From NCBI GenBank assembly GCA_037389465.1, contig JAZARR010000146.1, forward strand, positions 5,426,001-5,490,000: a stretch of 64,000 bases of DNA, written 5' to 3'. How positions within the stretch are numbered: position 1 is the stretch's first letter; every line of letters starts with the position of its first letter. The position numbers and the translations under genes were made by a program. This document shows positions 1 through 14,824 of this stretch, piece by piece. The notes under the pieces are model-generated. The model did no database searches, had not been told where the DNA came from, and saw only the letters and a program-made list of their open reading frames with translations. The DNA comes from Baylisascaris procyonis. Taxonomy: Eukaryota; Nematoda; Chromadorea; Rhabditida; Ascarididae.

Positions 1-3000
1 AAATTGCTTACCGCATAGTCGCAAATATCGCCTTCTCGTACTATTTCCACACATTTCCATCTACAACTGAGCCTACTGCCTCTCCGCAGATAGAGTTTTT
101 ATAAACCCTTATTCGAATTTCGATTTCCATCAAGGTTATTACTCTGTAGGAAAAATTTTCTTGAATTCAATAACTTGCGAATTCGGGTAAAAAACAAATT
201 CGAGCTAGTATAGTATATTCCATTTCGCGCATCGGCGATATAAGACCGGCAATGTGTGGAAGCTAGGCGGGTGTTGAATTCAATCATCACGTAAGACTTT
301 TTTTTGCATTAAACTTCATTGACGTGTTCATTGATAGTAATGTGTAAGACTCAGATTCTTCGAATACCCGGGAGAGTGGAGACATCCTTTATATCCATAC
401 TTAATGAAACGTCACCCATATGCCAAAACCACAGAAATATATAAGAATGCTGCAGTATGGAAGAACATAATTGCAATGCATTAAATGCCTTCGTAGCGTT
501 GCGAAACTATCATGGAAGCAGAATATCGTTTGAAATATTTGCACGAGGTTTTCCCTTACAACATGCATTCAGTGCCTTTAAGGTTATTTGAAATTGTGTG
601 CACAGTAAATGTTCGCTTTGTTTACTTCACTTACGATGTTGATGTTTTTTGACAAGTAGCCAGGTCGCCCTATTTGAATACAAATTTCATCCAGCTTAAC
701 AGCAAATGGGAGCTCCCTTATAGAAAGCGGGCACCAGGCTGATAAGGATAGCCACTTGAGAATAAATAGGACAGATGTGTTTCTTTAGCATTTAGGCATT
801 TTATGTAAATCACTGCTGCGAATTCTCATTGCTAGCGTCAGACTGACCACCGCCGTTATCGTTTTGGAAGAGAAGTGGCGTACACGCTTTCTATAAGGTT
901 TTATTGCTTGTATAACTCATTTATATACGTTGCAAATTCGATATAAATACGATGGTCAAACCCATATTGTTGAACAATATTGACCTCAATGATTTCGAGG
1001 ATATAATAGTTTATCTAAATGAAGAGATTTTCTGCTTCCTCCACATTGCAGTTTAAGGGTGGTCGGTATGTATCTTTAATGAGTGGAAATCTTTTTTTCC
1101 AAAATTATACATAAGCTGATGAGCACCTTAAGGAGTATGCATTCAATAAAAAAAGACCCACGCGTAATTCAACTCAACAAAAAGCGTAATGCGTTATAGT
1201 GCAAAAGCATGGATCAATAGCAAACGTCATAGGCAAGGAGGGCACATGTATTACACTTCACGAAATATGCGCCGCTTGATTCCTAATGGCTTCATTTCTT
1301 TGAATCACTTCATTGTGTTTGAATAGGCACATCGCCTCTCCTTTTATTACTTTGAGAGAAAAGAAAGACCTGGTATATAGACGAAATTGAAAAATATGAA
1401 TTTCAGAGTTTCTTCCAGCACTCTCGACCGCTATAGGCACCTAGACTCAAACTAGCTAAAATGAATTTTCATATTTTCACTCAGCCAAAGCGTTTAGGTC
1501 CTCCGCTTTCAAACAGAACAGCGACATCACTTTTGCACCAAATGTTAAAAGTCTCCTGAGTACAGTTTGTTTGACATAATTCCAATACTTCTTTCATGAA
1601 GCATTATTTCCCATCAAAATGTTATCCTTTTTTTTGATCTAGTGAAGTTCGTTGTACTTGCTTTGTTAATTGAATTAGTGACAGTAAAATTTTTGAAAAC
1701 ATGGTATCCAGCAAAGCCTCGCCTAGAATTCGCATTAATTACACCCCCCTCTTCTTCCTCTAGAAATTTGGACTGGATAAGCTCTTTCTTCTCATTATAA
1801 CTCTGACCTCTTTAGTAAAACACTTCGTAAAGAAGGTTCAAAGACGCGACCATTCACAAGAGTCCTGCATGCCACATTGTGTGTCTCCGATGCAAAAGTT
1901 GCGCATCACTGTCTACCTCCATTGAAAGAATCCGACGTGTCGAAATGCGAGGCACTGGTTTATTATTTCGTTATTCAATGGATATTAAACTGGGAGGGAA
2001 TTGCCAATGCCATTAGCATCTACGCTCCCACCTGCCAACTCGGATGGATCATGCCTTTAGAACTCAGGAAACCATCTGCCTCGAAGACCTCATCACTAAA
2101 TTTGTTTAGTACGTTGCTGAACACACGTAAGAAATACAATCTTCATAAGAGAAATAGTGTGCTGAGGGTTGCTATATACGGCGCACAAGTGTATAACACA
2201 CGCGGTTGATTGCAACAGTGAGTAGTTCAACAAATTATAACGAAGCGTCATGTTCGTTATGTAAAGGAAGTTGTTGTTTCAATTATCAGAAAATGCCACA
2301 CTAGCGTAACGTCGAACAGCAACACAACTCATATCTTATCGCGCTTAGCAGTGAGGAATGGAGCTCTTTTTGAAAAATTTTAAAGAAAACCTTGAAAGTC
2401 GTAAATAGTTAAAGACAGTGCCAACCAATCAGTGCTTGCGAGATTCCTGAAAAACACATTGGACTTTCAAGCGTCACTTTGGCTTTTTAAAGCAGATTGA
2501 GGAGATTAAACTTTGGGGTAAAAAGTTGAGAATATGACTACTCCCTTTTTTCTTGAACCATTTAGCGATGGGTGTTTCAACCAAAGCTCAGAAGCCTCAA
2601 GGGGGGAAGGGGTGGAGGACATCATATCATCCATAAATGAGAAGATTTCGATTCACCTGGAGAAAATTCTATCATCATAAGGTTAAGGAAATCAAAGAAT
2701 TAAAGCAAAAAATCCCACTCCATTATTCACTATCAAATCGTTGAGAATAAAATAAAAAAGGAAGATTTGCGCTTATTCATTGTAGATCTATTATTATCAC
2801 GACCAATCCCAGCCGTTAATGAAAACATACATGCCACTCCCGAAAAAATATGAATGCCTATAGATGGTAATTGTGAATAAACGAACTGAACAAAAAACAA
2901 AAAATATTTGAGAGCAAAAGATGGTTGGATGAAAAGAAAAGGTAGCTTTATTGTTCGTTTTGTTTTCATCTTACCTCGGGACAATTACCTTTCTTCAAAG

Positions 3001-4733
3001 ATCAACCAATGTTCTGTTTGGTCAACGTAAACATGGAAACAATGAATCGGGAGCTAAGCCAGTTGCAACAGCGAAACACATAAAGCTCTTGTTAGCTAAG
3101 TTGCGCCCTCATTGTCTTTTGAAATATGCTGCATACCACATTTCAGACACTATATTGGGCAGTTTAATTACACCTTTACTTTACAATTTTTAACGTAGAC
3201 TACATCGAAACAAACTCAAAATGCGTCTTTAAAAATTTTTCGAATAGACGATGCTAATAATGCAAACAATCCATGTATTTCTGTGACCTAAGTAGAGAAT
3301 GACAGTCATCAAAACAATGTCGATATAAGCTTAAATAAGCTTGAAATCGAAGTAGTATTGATACTTTCTAGAAAGGAAAGATTAAAATTAACAGATTCAA
3401 GATTGACATAATGGCAAAAGGCAAAAGAGCACAAAAATTGAAGATATGCGAGCATGAAACTCTCTGAGTATCAGACTCTGTAAGTATTTCCGGTTGATTA
3501 AAAAGCAAACTGATGAGAGTTACGGTGATACCCCTCACCTCAAAATTTAACGAGAATTTCCACTCAGCGTTGATCAGCAATGATGATATTGATCGCAATG
3601 AAGATCTTGACTGATGGAAATAGAAGTGTTGTTATTTGGGTGGAATCGGTTATAGCGAACCATGCTTGACACCCATCCTCGGTATATTTTAAAGCAAGGA
3701 AGCGTCTGTGTACAAGGCTGTATGAAAGTGATCGTTATTGCACATGTTGATTTATAATATTATGGTAATTATTAAGCGCATTTGATTGAATTGAAAATAA
3801 CTAAGTATGAAACTTTTTAACCAGAGCAAGAACAATACTGCTATTATCTTTCAGCATAACCGGTCAAACAGTTATCACTGATGAAATAGAAGTTTTTTGT
3901 TACGATTAAACCATATTGCAAACAGCATCTATTGTCAGTGATTTCAAATAAATTAGTATATTCGTTCAAATATACAATAAAAAAATTGATATTATATGTA
4001 TTTGTTTCAAATGTAGCATAGCACCTTCTTATCTTCCCAGAGCGGAGAAAACAAAGCACACAAGGTTTTTGTAGCTGAAAAATGAGTCTATGAGTTTAAC
4101 TTTAAAATTTCTCAGAAGCATAAAAACTGAGTTTTGAAGTTTTCAGAAGTATAATAGCAACAATGATCAATTAAGCGCATAGCTGTGCTCGAATTCCGTG
4201 GTGAAAAACTTCCCAGAGATTCGATAAGTGCTTCATTCAAAAGAACTTAATTATGCTACACACGGAATACCTATTTGTATAACCATTTGTTCCAAAATAC
4301 TCCTATATTTGAATCATTCTATATGCTATTTGAAAATAAAAAAAGCAGAAAATTCAAGGCTGAAAACGAATAATCGTTATTATTCTTTTATTATTGCGCA
4401 TATCGCTAACATTTTCGAGAGGTAATCGGCCGATGGAACACGGGCAAACATCACAAAATTATGAGCAATAGAGACTGAATTAAACGTTTCGCATTCGCCT
4501 GAGGCACCGCTATTTCAGAGAATTTTTCATCAACATTTCATAATGCGAGAAATCCAATAAGGACGCACCAACGATTCTTGAGAATTAAATGACAATCGTT
4601 TTGTCACGTTTAGAAAAAACCAATTACGATCGATGTGGCCATATGAAAACAATAAATAAGATAGAACTGAAAAGTATTTGTGCAACGAATTGGATCCATT
4701 TTGGGAACTTAATAAAAACTCTTTCTAAAAACC

Positions 4734-4736
<3 letters not shown>

Positions 4737-4767
<31 letters not shown>
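4737..4767. repeat. (TA)n microsatellite
   Basis: About 31 bases of uninterrupted alternating TA, inside gene-poor DNA. Confidence 0.95.
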
Positions 4768-4770
<3 letters not shown>

Positions 4771-6821
4771 TTGTGTGGGCACTGAATTCTATGGTGTCGC
4801 AATTTATTTATCGCAAACATTATGAAAGTGAAGGATGCTTCACAGGTTTTGCATCATGAAACACTGTTTTTAATCCTGAACAAGCAATTTTTTTGGCACA
4901 AATAATGACCTAAATTTTATTACTGCCAATTTCTGAGTAAGCTCAATAATGGCATTCTTCACGCAGAACTTGTCAGCAAGTTTCATTCAAGGGGTGCATA
5001 TTTCTGAAAACTTTCCTTCAATTAGCTCATGGAAAGAAATTATTGCAAGCAGATAATGAGGTATGACATCGTCCATAACCCTCATGCGGGATACAATATT
5101 TTCCATTTCAAATGTACATTCTTTTTGTTCACAAATAATATGGGATAGCGGAAGAAATCCATGCACCTGTTGTGCCCAGTAGATTGCATAAATATTAAGC
5201 ATTTCGATAACAACCATAGATAAAAACAATGCACGGATTAATAGCGCAAATTGATAGGAAAAAGCTGCGCAACCATTCCGTGGAATAAACATATCTCGCT
5301 ACAATAAAAATTAATTTTTGCTGCCATTTTCATGAGAAAATTCGCTAACTGTGTGAGTTTCTGTGCTATTCCCACTGACTGTATTCAAACACCGTTGTGT
5401 GAAGAAAAAAAAATCATTTCAACAGCCTCCGCATGAGGTTTCAATGGAACCAGCTGCTAAGAAGTATGAACAATAAATGAGACTTGCTAAGATGACAGAA
5501 AAGTGCATATGGGTAAAATGATTTCGCAAATTGCTTAGAGCGATGAAAAAAAGCAAAACTCGCGTCGTGACCTCATCGGTGGTATTTCACTTCCAAAGAC
5601 GGAAATCTGGGATGCATTTCCTATCTGGCTTGAACTTTTGGACCTATATTCCAGAATGTGTTATCCACAGCAGTAATATTTGTTATAAACCAGAATCCAC
5701 GGTATATCACGATTTATGCTTTTCGAATCGGAGAAGGCAGCCATTCAGACAGCCCTGCACTGATCAGTCATTTTGTTTTTCAAAACAACAAAAAGTGTTT
5801 CTTACCCCACTTCCCTCAGTCCACCTCCTCCTACCTTTAAAAAATGAGTGCAGGAATGCCCATGCAAAAGATATGATTGTGTGAATTCCTTCATCGGTAC
5901 AGAGCATGAGGTTTGCATCTACTCGTCTAAGCAACAATTTTCACAAATAACGAACAAAAAGTGGGAGATGCGGGATATAGATATCATGTTTTAAAAAATC
6001 CGATCGTATTTACCACCAACTGCAAAAAAGATACGCTTTTTATTACCATGGCAGTGTAGAATGAAAAAAGAGCCGATGTAGAGTGCATGCAAGATTCTTC
6101 CCATTTAAAGGATCAATGTGGTGCAAGAGATCATCCGATGGTTTACGTTATATACAGTAAATATCGTAACGGTAACTTCGGTGATTCCCGAATGTAAACA
6201 CCAGGTAGACAAAGAGATAGACAGACACGCACACACACATGCGTACGAACATCATCTCGCCATGTGTATGAGCATAAGAAATCTGCAAAAACGTATAAAG
6301 AAGATGACCGAACACTCTTAACTATCCGAGGAGAGGCGGTAGTTGTTCAGCAGTGAATATCGTTGACAACTTTAACTTATGAGATTGCACATTCTGGAAA
6401 ATTGTTTGCAACGGTTAATTATTATACTTGCTCGCTTAGGCTATCATCTTAAAATAATAAGTGTGAAATTTGCACTCTTCTCCTCATATTATTTCAACGG
6501 TTATAAAATTTAAATGGAACAATTAGCACTGTCATCTTCTTCTATTTCATATCTTCCATTATTTCACTACAAATATTCATCGAATTTTCATCATACTTTC
6601 CTAAGACAGTTATGAATGCTTTACAAGGAAACAATTTGATAGGAATTATACGAAAATTGATAATACGTCAAACGGACCAACTGCTAAAAGAAAGCATTAA
6701 GCGCGACCAGAGTAATTAAATAGAGCACAGTCATTCGTTAGAGAGAGTACTATAATAGAACCACTTTAGAGCGCTCGTATAAAATGGCCATGCGAGAACA
6801 ATTCGATTGAATCTACAGATC

Positions 6822-7015
<194 letters not shown>

Positions 7016-10012
7016 CTACACTATGGTACTTTGGTGCACGAAATAAAGCTATATCTAACGCAATTTTCATTAAGCTGTGCACATTTGTTTACCGAGTGCA
7101 CGAATATGAGCGCCTCAGCTTAATCTATTGAAAACGAAAGATGCGGTTGCTTCTCATCACCATATACACTGAATGACTATAATATAGATTGGAACCTAAC
7201 AAATGGCATTTCCACATCACATAATCAATCCATTACATCAAAAATTGTTTCTGATAAGTAAAATTGAGCAATCGTTGGCGAAAACTACATTAGCTCGGGA
7301 AGAGAATTGTAATGGGCAAATGCAATTTTGGAAAAAAAATGAAATCAAATTTTATGTAAATTTTCCGTCGAAATTCATCATAGATATGCGCATATTTAGG
7401 AGCAAATAGGTGTGGATAATCATTCGCAATGTTCAAGAAAACTTTCAAAAACCAAGCAGGAAAAAAAATGCATGTTTTTCTCAAGACTTTTCAGAAATGA
7501 TTTACCTTTCCATGGATGTGTTCGATAGAGTAAGCAACTGCATTAGCCAAAATTTTCAGAAAAGTGGTAATAGTGATGACACAATAAACGCGAATTATAG
7601 CCGAATGGAAAAAAATGTACATAGAGCTTCGAAAAAACCATATGTAAAGTTGAAGAAACTATAATTAAGGAAAAACGATGTAGAAGGAAAAAGCCAAGCG
7701 ATGGAAAAAGAATGAAAAGGATGAATAAGAAAGATGATATGAATAAAAGAGATACGTGAATGCGAATGAATATAACTACTCGTAGAAGGCGGTGAGGGAG
7801 AGGAGACAGGGATGAGACATGAGTAAGCACAACGAAATAAATGACAATGGTCAAACAGCAAAAACTATGCATCTATAAGTAAATACACATTCATTGACGC
7901 ATTAGTAATGTAATTTAAATCAACGCTAAAGGCAAGAAATAATTAAATAGCATGAGTTTTTCGTAGTGCGAAGTGTCTCTGCGATTATTTTTGCTCTGTC
8001 TATCTGATAAAGTGAATAAATGAAAAACAGTTAGTATATAAATGAGTATAAAAGATTAAAACGCTAAAAAGCATTTAGCGAGAAGAACGTTCAAAGCAAT
8101 GCGACGTTTCACTACTTTAAACCGACTAAAAAAATTACCTCTTTTGAAATTAAAAAAAAACAACAACAACAATATAATGCAATCTTGCTTATGAAATCTT
8201 TAGATCGAGAAAGATTTTAATGGTGATCGAGAGTAAATTCATAAAATTTCACTATATCAGTAGTAGGTTTCAAATATCGGTGTGAATTCGCAAATTCTCT
8301 TCTCATTTATGTAAGGCGCAAAAGTTAAGGATAGAGTTAAGTTAACAATTATAAAATGCGCATTGCAGCAATCGATGTTTTAAAATTGCCTGGAAGCTGT
8401 TAAATTCTGATGCAAGTAATCGTTGTTTTTTTTAAAGGGTATTCACATCCTCCCTCCCTTTCCTACTATCTTTCCATCCATTTCAAGTCACAGGGCTGTT
8501 TCTTTTGCTTATTTTTTTCTGCTAAACTCTTTAGCACATGCACAGCATTTAAAAATTGCACCTAGATTTCTTTCTTATAAGTAATTTTTATAACAAGAGA
8601 TACATACCACTACACCTTTCATTACCGTCCAGCATCATCAGGGAACTTTCACATCGTGTAAAAATTCCACAGTTTTAGCCGTAGTTAACATATCGTAGAT
8701 GGATAATACAATCACTTGATGATCTAATATCTATCATTTGAAATATTTTCAATGCATGAGATGCTTTGATTATTTATACTGATTCAGAAATCGTTTCTGC
8801 AGGTGAATTCCCACTTCTTAAACACACAAATTTTGCATTGTGCATCAACACTGAAGGACAGTCGAAAAGCTCAAATCAAAGATGTGAAAAATGGGGACCA
8901 CACACAATGTACACCGTGACAGCATGCCTTGATCTCAATCTAAATATTCGACTGCCGTTGAAAAGAAGCGCTACTAGAAAAAAGCTTGTCACGTAGAGTT
9001 TATTCATCGCACTATCAAATCCGATTGAGATGTCGCATTTATTTGTTTCGATCAATTAAGTAATTTAAGAACTAGAACTCGAACTACATTCGAGCATTCC
9101 ACAATCAACGTAAAAAAATGGATTTATTTATGGATCTCTAGGAAATGACATTGATTCGTTTGCCAAACGAATATCAGTAACAAGGAACAGTTATAAATCA
9201 TTGTTTAGCCGTTTTCTTCCTCTTATAAATATTCAAAAAAAATCGTACTCCTTCTAAGGGTTGTGCTTTGCAGCGCTGAATCTTTCATGTTTTAGAGCAA
9301 TTTTTATCTTTTATGCAAACAAGTGATAAGAACTTTTTTATTTATAATCACAACTATTATACACCTTATCGAGTTATCAGTTTATCACTTCATCGAACAG
9401 CATTTATACGAAAACGATGAGAGTGCAATATGCTTTTCATATGCATTCATTACATTATTTTCATAAAATCCTCAAAAAACTATATGAAAATCATAGCCAA
9501 GAAATTTCTAAATCAAGACGCATGAAAGTTTCTATAGCAACCGATCTGCCAAGAGAAGATAATACCACTTTTAAGACTAAAATGCATATCTCAGAAATTG
9601 AAAGAACAAAGAATATTAGACTACTGTAAGGCAAAAGCATGATGATTGAAAAATCGCACAGCACTGGCAATTTTGGATTTGTGCATAAATTCGTATTGAC
9701 AATCCAGTAATCCTAGCGTTCAGATAAGGGAAACCTTCTTGAGAAAAAGATATCTCTCGCAATGGCCTCGATAACAACTTGCTATCAAAAGTACAACATC
9801 AAAGAACGGACATATATTTTAATTCTATAGGCGACTCTGTACAGCTCTTGAATATTTCATAAGACTTATAGAAACGTTTGATAATAATTGTCACAGACAG
9901 GAAAGGAAAGAAATGGGTTCATGACAATGGCTGTGCTAAAATAGACGCAAAACGAATAGAGTCACGCCATTCGGCGCTGGCGCTTTATATTGTCTCGCAT
10001 AGTTAGGCCAAG

Positions 10013-10615
10013 ATGATCTTCGAGTTGAAACGAAAGCCAGAAAAGCTATCGAATGATTTTAATGACAACGATGCGATATCTTCGCTTAAATGTCTTGTAG
10101 GTGAAGTCATGTTAGCGTCTAGAAGCTCGAAAATGCAAACCGGCTTATTGAAGAACACAGATGCTGTCCTTAAGCAGGGAAGCACAAACGAAATATAAGA
10201 GAATTTATTAGCACATCAGCTTCTGCTACATGGAAAAGTTTGTCTCTATTGACTTATATTTCTGTCATTGTTTATATTTCAAATAAAACTTCGTCTGCTA
10301 TTAGGCAACTCCGACTGCAATTTTGCATCGACCACCGACATAGGAGTAATTAGTAGGCGGAGAGAAAATACTGAGCGCTTTCAAAAAATTTTGAAACAAC
10401 TTTACTCAAGGGTGAAACGGTTTCAGTCAAAGATGTACTATCCAGCGCTACTGAATACTTCTTGTCAATGCCTTGGAACAGAGTTGAATTCTCTCGTTCA
10501 GAAATCCGTTGGCTGTAAGAAGGACTCCAATTTTGGTGATCGGCAAACTTTTTGCAACCAAGTAATTGCTGCGAACTGTGTGGAAGAATATATCCTAAAA
10601 ATACCAACCGATTAA
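10013..10615 (+). CDS. Possible two-exon gene of unknown function
   Basis: Two open frames can be joined by a canonical intron. Exon 1 is 10013-10100, starts at ATG (MIFELKRKPEKL) and ends one base into a codon at GTAG|GTGAAG. Exon 2 is 10305-10615, begins after TGCTATTAG in the matching phase and runs to TAA. The product would be about 131 residues, charged, with seven or so scattered cysteines in the second exon and no signal peptide or membrane segment. I do not recognise the family. The support is the phase match, reasonable splice sites and an amino-acid composition better than the surrounding frames. It could still be chance, since open frames of this length occur in AT-rich DNA. It lies about 1.6 kb upstream of the carrier exons on the same strand, but it does not resemble a carrier repeat. 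Confidence 0.3.
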
Positions 10616-12264
10616 ACACGTTAGGACTAATGTCGCAGCTAGCGAAAACCATCAAGAACACGGAATCACACAAAGCGTCAAATAAGACGAAATGAAGGCG
10701 AATTTGCTAATCGATAAAAAAAAGAACAAAACTCGGGTCAAAGTAGGATTATCTCATTGAAGGCATTTTTTAACACAACGAGAAAACATATAACTAATTA
10801 GAATACTTTCAAAGAGGCCGAAATAGTAACAAAACTGAAGGCGTTGGATTTCACAACCTATAAAATGAGTTTTTAGAGATGCGCCTTCTTAAGGAAGTTG
10901 ATCCCTCCCTAGCTATTAAGCTTCAATAACAGATAAAGAAACGGGATAGAGTGCGGAAATAATTTGTACTTTTACGGGGTTTTGTCTATGTTGTCCGGGA
11001 GGATAATCTGGGCACAGCTAAGCGCGAGCAAAAAGGATCATGAGAGCATCAAAAAATTGAACAAAGGTGTAAAGTGTTTTCAAAAAATTTAGGAACTGAG
11101 AATTCCGATTGATTTTTGCTATAGTACTTCCACTTGACCATAGTTTACTCATCTTCTTCCTTACTGTAACGACAGTAAACTGCAAACTAACGTCAACTTT
11201 TGAATAGAAACCTAAATTTTGATAAGAAAAAAAAATCAACTTTGGTTGTTTTTTTTTTTTTTAACAAATGAGAAAACAGAAAGGAATAACGAACATTGAA
11301 AAGATCTTTTTCTGAGAATTTTAAAGAGATTTGATGTGAAATTTCTTCTTTAAGGGAATATTACCTCCTCTACTAGTTGAAACACCAAAACGAGCAGCTA
11401 AATTTTTTACATTCGAGCAGTATAATATAACGTTCAAATCGCTTCACTTCGATTCGTCGATTGTAAGTTCACATCGGTTGTTCACTTTTTGAACATGCAT
11501 CGCCAAAAGAAATATATTAGAGAATTCAATGAAGAAAGTTGAGTGCAAAGTGGTTTTGAGATGTGAATTGTGCAGTATCATTGATGAAAGTTTCTGGGAA
11601 ATGTCGGATTCAAAGTGAATCGATCTGAATGCCTAAACGACAAGGTGTAATTTATTTTAGCAATCGTCATCAACGAATTTATACGAGAAACATAAAACGA
11701 CAAGTGCACAAGAATACTTTTTAGCTTATATAAGTATATAAGAATACTTATATGGACTTTTAAGGAATTTACTTTATTAAAAAAACAAGAATGAATAGAT
11801 GAAATAGGTAATTGCAAGGAAGATTTTTTTTTTTTTTGCAAAAAATGAACCCATTGGACCCATTTGAATATTTACAAATATAATTAATTAGGCGTTTAAA
11901 ACTCTTTCCTAATCCAGTCTAAACGAATAACTTTTTTGACGAAATGTGTTACGATGGCAACCAAAATAAGCCCGCTACTGAAACACTATTTTTTGTTTCC
12001 GTCGTTTTTTCATCTCTGTGCTTCTTTCCATTGTTGAAAAGCATTCATTTGAGTAACATTGCATTCGAAGAGTAGGGTTACACTATAATGGCAATTAGCC
12101 AACTCTTTTAATATATTTGAAAATTATGGCTATCATAAACGAAGAGTTAAAGACGCTGAAAAAAAGAAAGACTCACATAGTGAACGTTTCTTTATAGAGT
12201 ATACGACAAAACGCTTGTCGTTGAATACCTTTCAAAATGTGACAACATTGTGGAATAATTTCAG
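10616..12264. other. No gene seen; expected place for missing carrier exons
   Basis: I searched the plus strand here for the first carrier repeat (P-x-D/E-x-x-K-x-R signature and the following helix) and did not find it. Only AT-rich sequence with short A and T runs is present. Confidence 0.5.
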
Positions 12265-14824
12265 TCGATTACACTAGCTGGCCTATGTAATGACATCATT
12301 GAGGGATTTCTTATTTGTCCATTCGAAATTGTGAAAGTTCGTTTGCAATCCGAAACGCATATCACCCTTAAACAGGTTGAAATTTCCTTTTTTTTATAGG
12401 CAGTGGTGTTCTCTACCCTTCATTACTGCTGCTTTAGCGGTCTCTAGTTGTGTTGTCGTTAGCCATTTAAATCGATTTTCGAAAACATATAAAGCAATTG
12501 TAACTATCTACTAGATAACAGCTTCAGCAAACATGCAAGATTTTTGTAATAAAACTTTGCTAGCGAAAGAATAGCACTACACAGTTGCAATGGACTAATG
12601 AGTTGTGTTTATTGAATCATTGCTTAATTAATGGGTTTGTAATTAGTGGGGAGATAAGGCAATAAAAAAAAGTCTGTAAAAGCTCTTAGTAAGATTGAAG
12701 TTTAAAAAATGTCTCCAAATGTTTGTCTAGTGATATGTAAATGAGCAAAGTATACTAATAAAGCCGTAGCCGACACCTGCATCGCATTGTAGTGAATTTT
12801 GTCTACTTCGGTGGTGTACTTCTCGGAACGCTATCAATTTTCCTTTATTCTAGCAATGGAGTACGGCAGCCATTGCAAGAGAGGTCATCAAAACGAAAGG
12901 TATCGGCAAAAATGGCCTCTACCTCGACCTGATGGCTACGGTTGCTCAACAGGGTGTTTGAAACATGATTTATTTCGGTCTACATCACAATATGAAACCA
13001 ATAACTCCTGACTCGAAAGTTCGTTTTAGTTCTTTCTCTCTCTTTTCTTTTTTCTACATTCATGCACCATCAAACAGTGATGGAATTTTATTTAAGTTAC
13101 GGATGCACCACTCCATCCACTTAGAATTGTTTATCTTAGTCAGTAATTCTTAGCCAACGGAAATGGAGAGAAGGGATTTATTTCCAGCCCATACCCGCCT
13201 TCGAAACTATAGGCTTACTGCGAGGTGCAATTTTCACTCTCTCGCATGAAAAAAAGTTTCTTTGAATTTTTCATATATCACTACAGGAACCGTTCCCTCT
13301 CAGACCGAAATATTGATTCTGAGTCAATATTTCTTCAGAAATGATAGTAATTTTCACAAAATCAGCTAGATCATGCTGAACTGCGAGCTAGCGTCTCCAT
13401 TGAAGTGTTTTTCATCAGTCGTGTCTCTTCTATCGTATTATTGGCAAAAAAGGTAGACCGAAGCAAAGATTATGTAACAAATTTGTCCCCGCATTCGTTG
13501 ATTCATCGAATCTAGTAAGTGAGAATACCTTGCAGATATTGTTTCCGGTTTTAGATAATCGATCCGTAACAACTACAATTCTGGTATTATTTGGGCTAAT
13601 ACAGCATTCATTTCAGAAGGGTAAAATGCAGGTAACTCACCAAAGACTTCGTGTAGATTATGAGATGCTTGCATATATAGATAGATTCGTGCGTTCAGCA
13701 TCACTCGACTTTTAATCGACCCAACCTTCTTGCGTTGTCGCAATCTTTTGGCAATATTAACTGAAGAAAGCAGCTTCTTATTTGGTAATATTGCAGGAGC
13801 CCTCGAAAATTTTGTTGGCACGTATCGCACTCGGATTTACAGCGGGTACGGTCGCTTCAGTGGCGAATATACCATGTGACGTAGCGAAAAGTCGCATTCA
13901 AGGACCCCAACCTAATTCTGCAGTAAGAAAATATACAGGACTTATGCAGTCGATAGCTCTCGTCTACAAGGAGGAGAGGTTTGTCTACATTATAAATTCT
14001 TGCCACTATCCTGACAGTCCTTCTTAGAACACTCACTGGTTGGTAACGATATGGTGAACTAGAAAGTTTCATGGGAATTACTTTAAGATGGAAAATCAGA
14101 AAGCAACGAGAACCCGCCCATTTCTTGGGCAGAAGTTTGTTATTGAGTGAAGAGGCAGTCAACGCCTTATCTTCTTCCGCCACAAGCATAGTCAATCTAA
14201 CGAATTTTTACTTATTTGTAGTTTCTGTGCGCTCTGTAAGGGTCTCTTGCCAAAGATGCTTCGACTTGGTCCAGGTATGTGTCTTATTTATTTTGCTTCC
14301 AATAGCCATGTTTTTCTCATACAGCCAATGCCAATCATTCTATGTGAACCAGTGTTCCTGTAGACAAACCAAACTTATAGTTAAGATGCCCGTTATTCTC
14401 TTCATTTCATGTTTTCCACTACAAATGTATGGCAGACTTCTATTGCCAGAATGTGGCACTGTTAGAGGCAGTAATTCGCTAAAGTAGTCTGCAATTATAA
14501 AATATTTTACAGTCGCGAGCTTGAGTGCAGGCACAATTAGCATAGCGCAAACAGTAGCCTTTATTGTTCAGCCGTCTAACAGCTGATCTCTGGTGGCCCG
14601 ATACCGTGAACCGACCAAAAATTTCAACTTCTGGACTTCGTTAACGATAGTGATCATTAGCTATTTTTTGTCCCTAGATGGCTTTTTGCTCGGTTCAATC
14701 AACCGATTTTGGGATAGGGAAGGTAAGATCGAACGTTTCAGGTCAAATGCACTACATTTCAGGAGGGACCATAACGCTGATTGTTTATGAAACTACGAAC
14801 GGCTCAAGAATCATATGTAAGTGA
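12265..14824 (+). CDS. SLC25A21: Mitochondrial 2-oxodicarboxylate carrier, repeats 2-3; in-frame TGA
   Basis: This is a member of the SLC25 carriers of the inner mitochondrial membrane; this subfamily exchanges C5-C7 oxodicarboxylates such as 2-oxoadipate for 2-oxoglutarate in lysine and tryptophan breakdown. Exons: 12265-12375, 12854-13018, 13797-13978, 14222-14274 and 14763-14824, all phase-compatible. Exon 1 has the carrier signature PFEIVKVRLQ; exon 3 has NIPCDVAKSRIQGPQP, which with its flanks closely matches the SLC25A21 third repeat; exon 4 gives KGLLPKMLRLGPG; exon 5 ends IVYETTNGSRIICK-stop, although a GTAAGT overlaps the end and could be a donor. Two oddities: the codon before NMIYFGLHHN is TGA (12959-12961), where relatives have an aromatic residue (TGG expected), and no first-repeat exons were found upstream. 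It is therefore either a disrupted gene, a sequence error, or a gene with distant 5' exons. Family assignment is secure; intactness is not. Confidence 0.8.

Noticed and set aside
1877..2209. 110-codon plus-strand frame containing an SIYAPT-like string reminiscent of endonuclease-reverse transcriptases
   Set aside because: The match is one short string; the flanks do not continue as a retrotransposon and no other RT or endonuclease motif is nearby.
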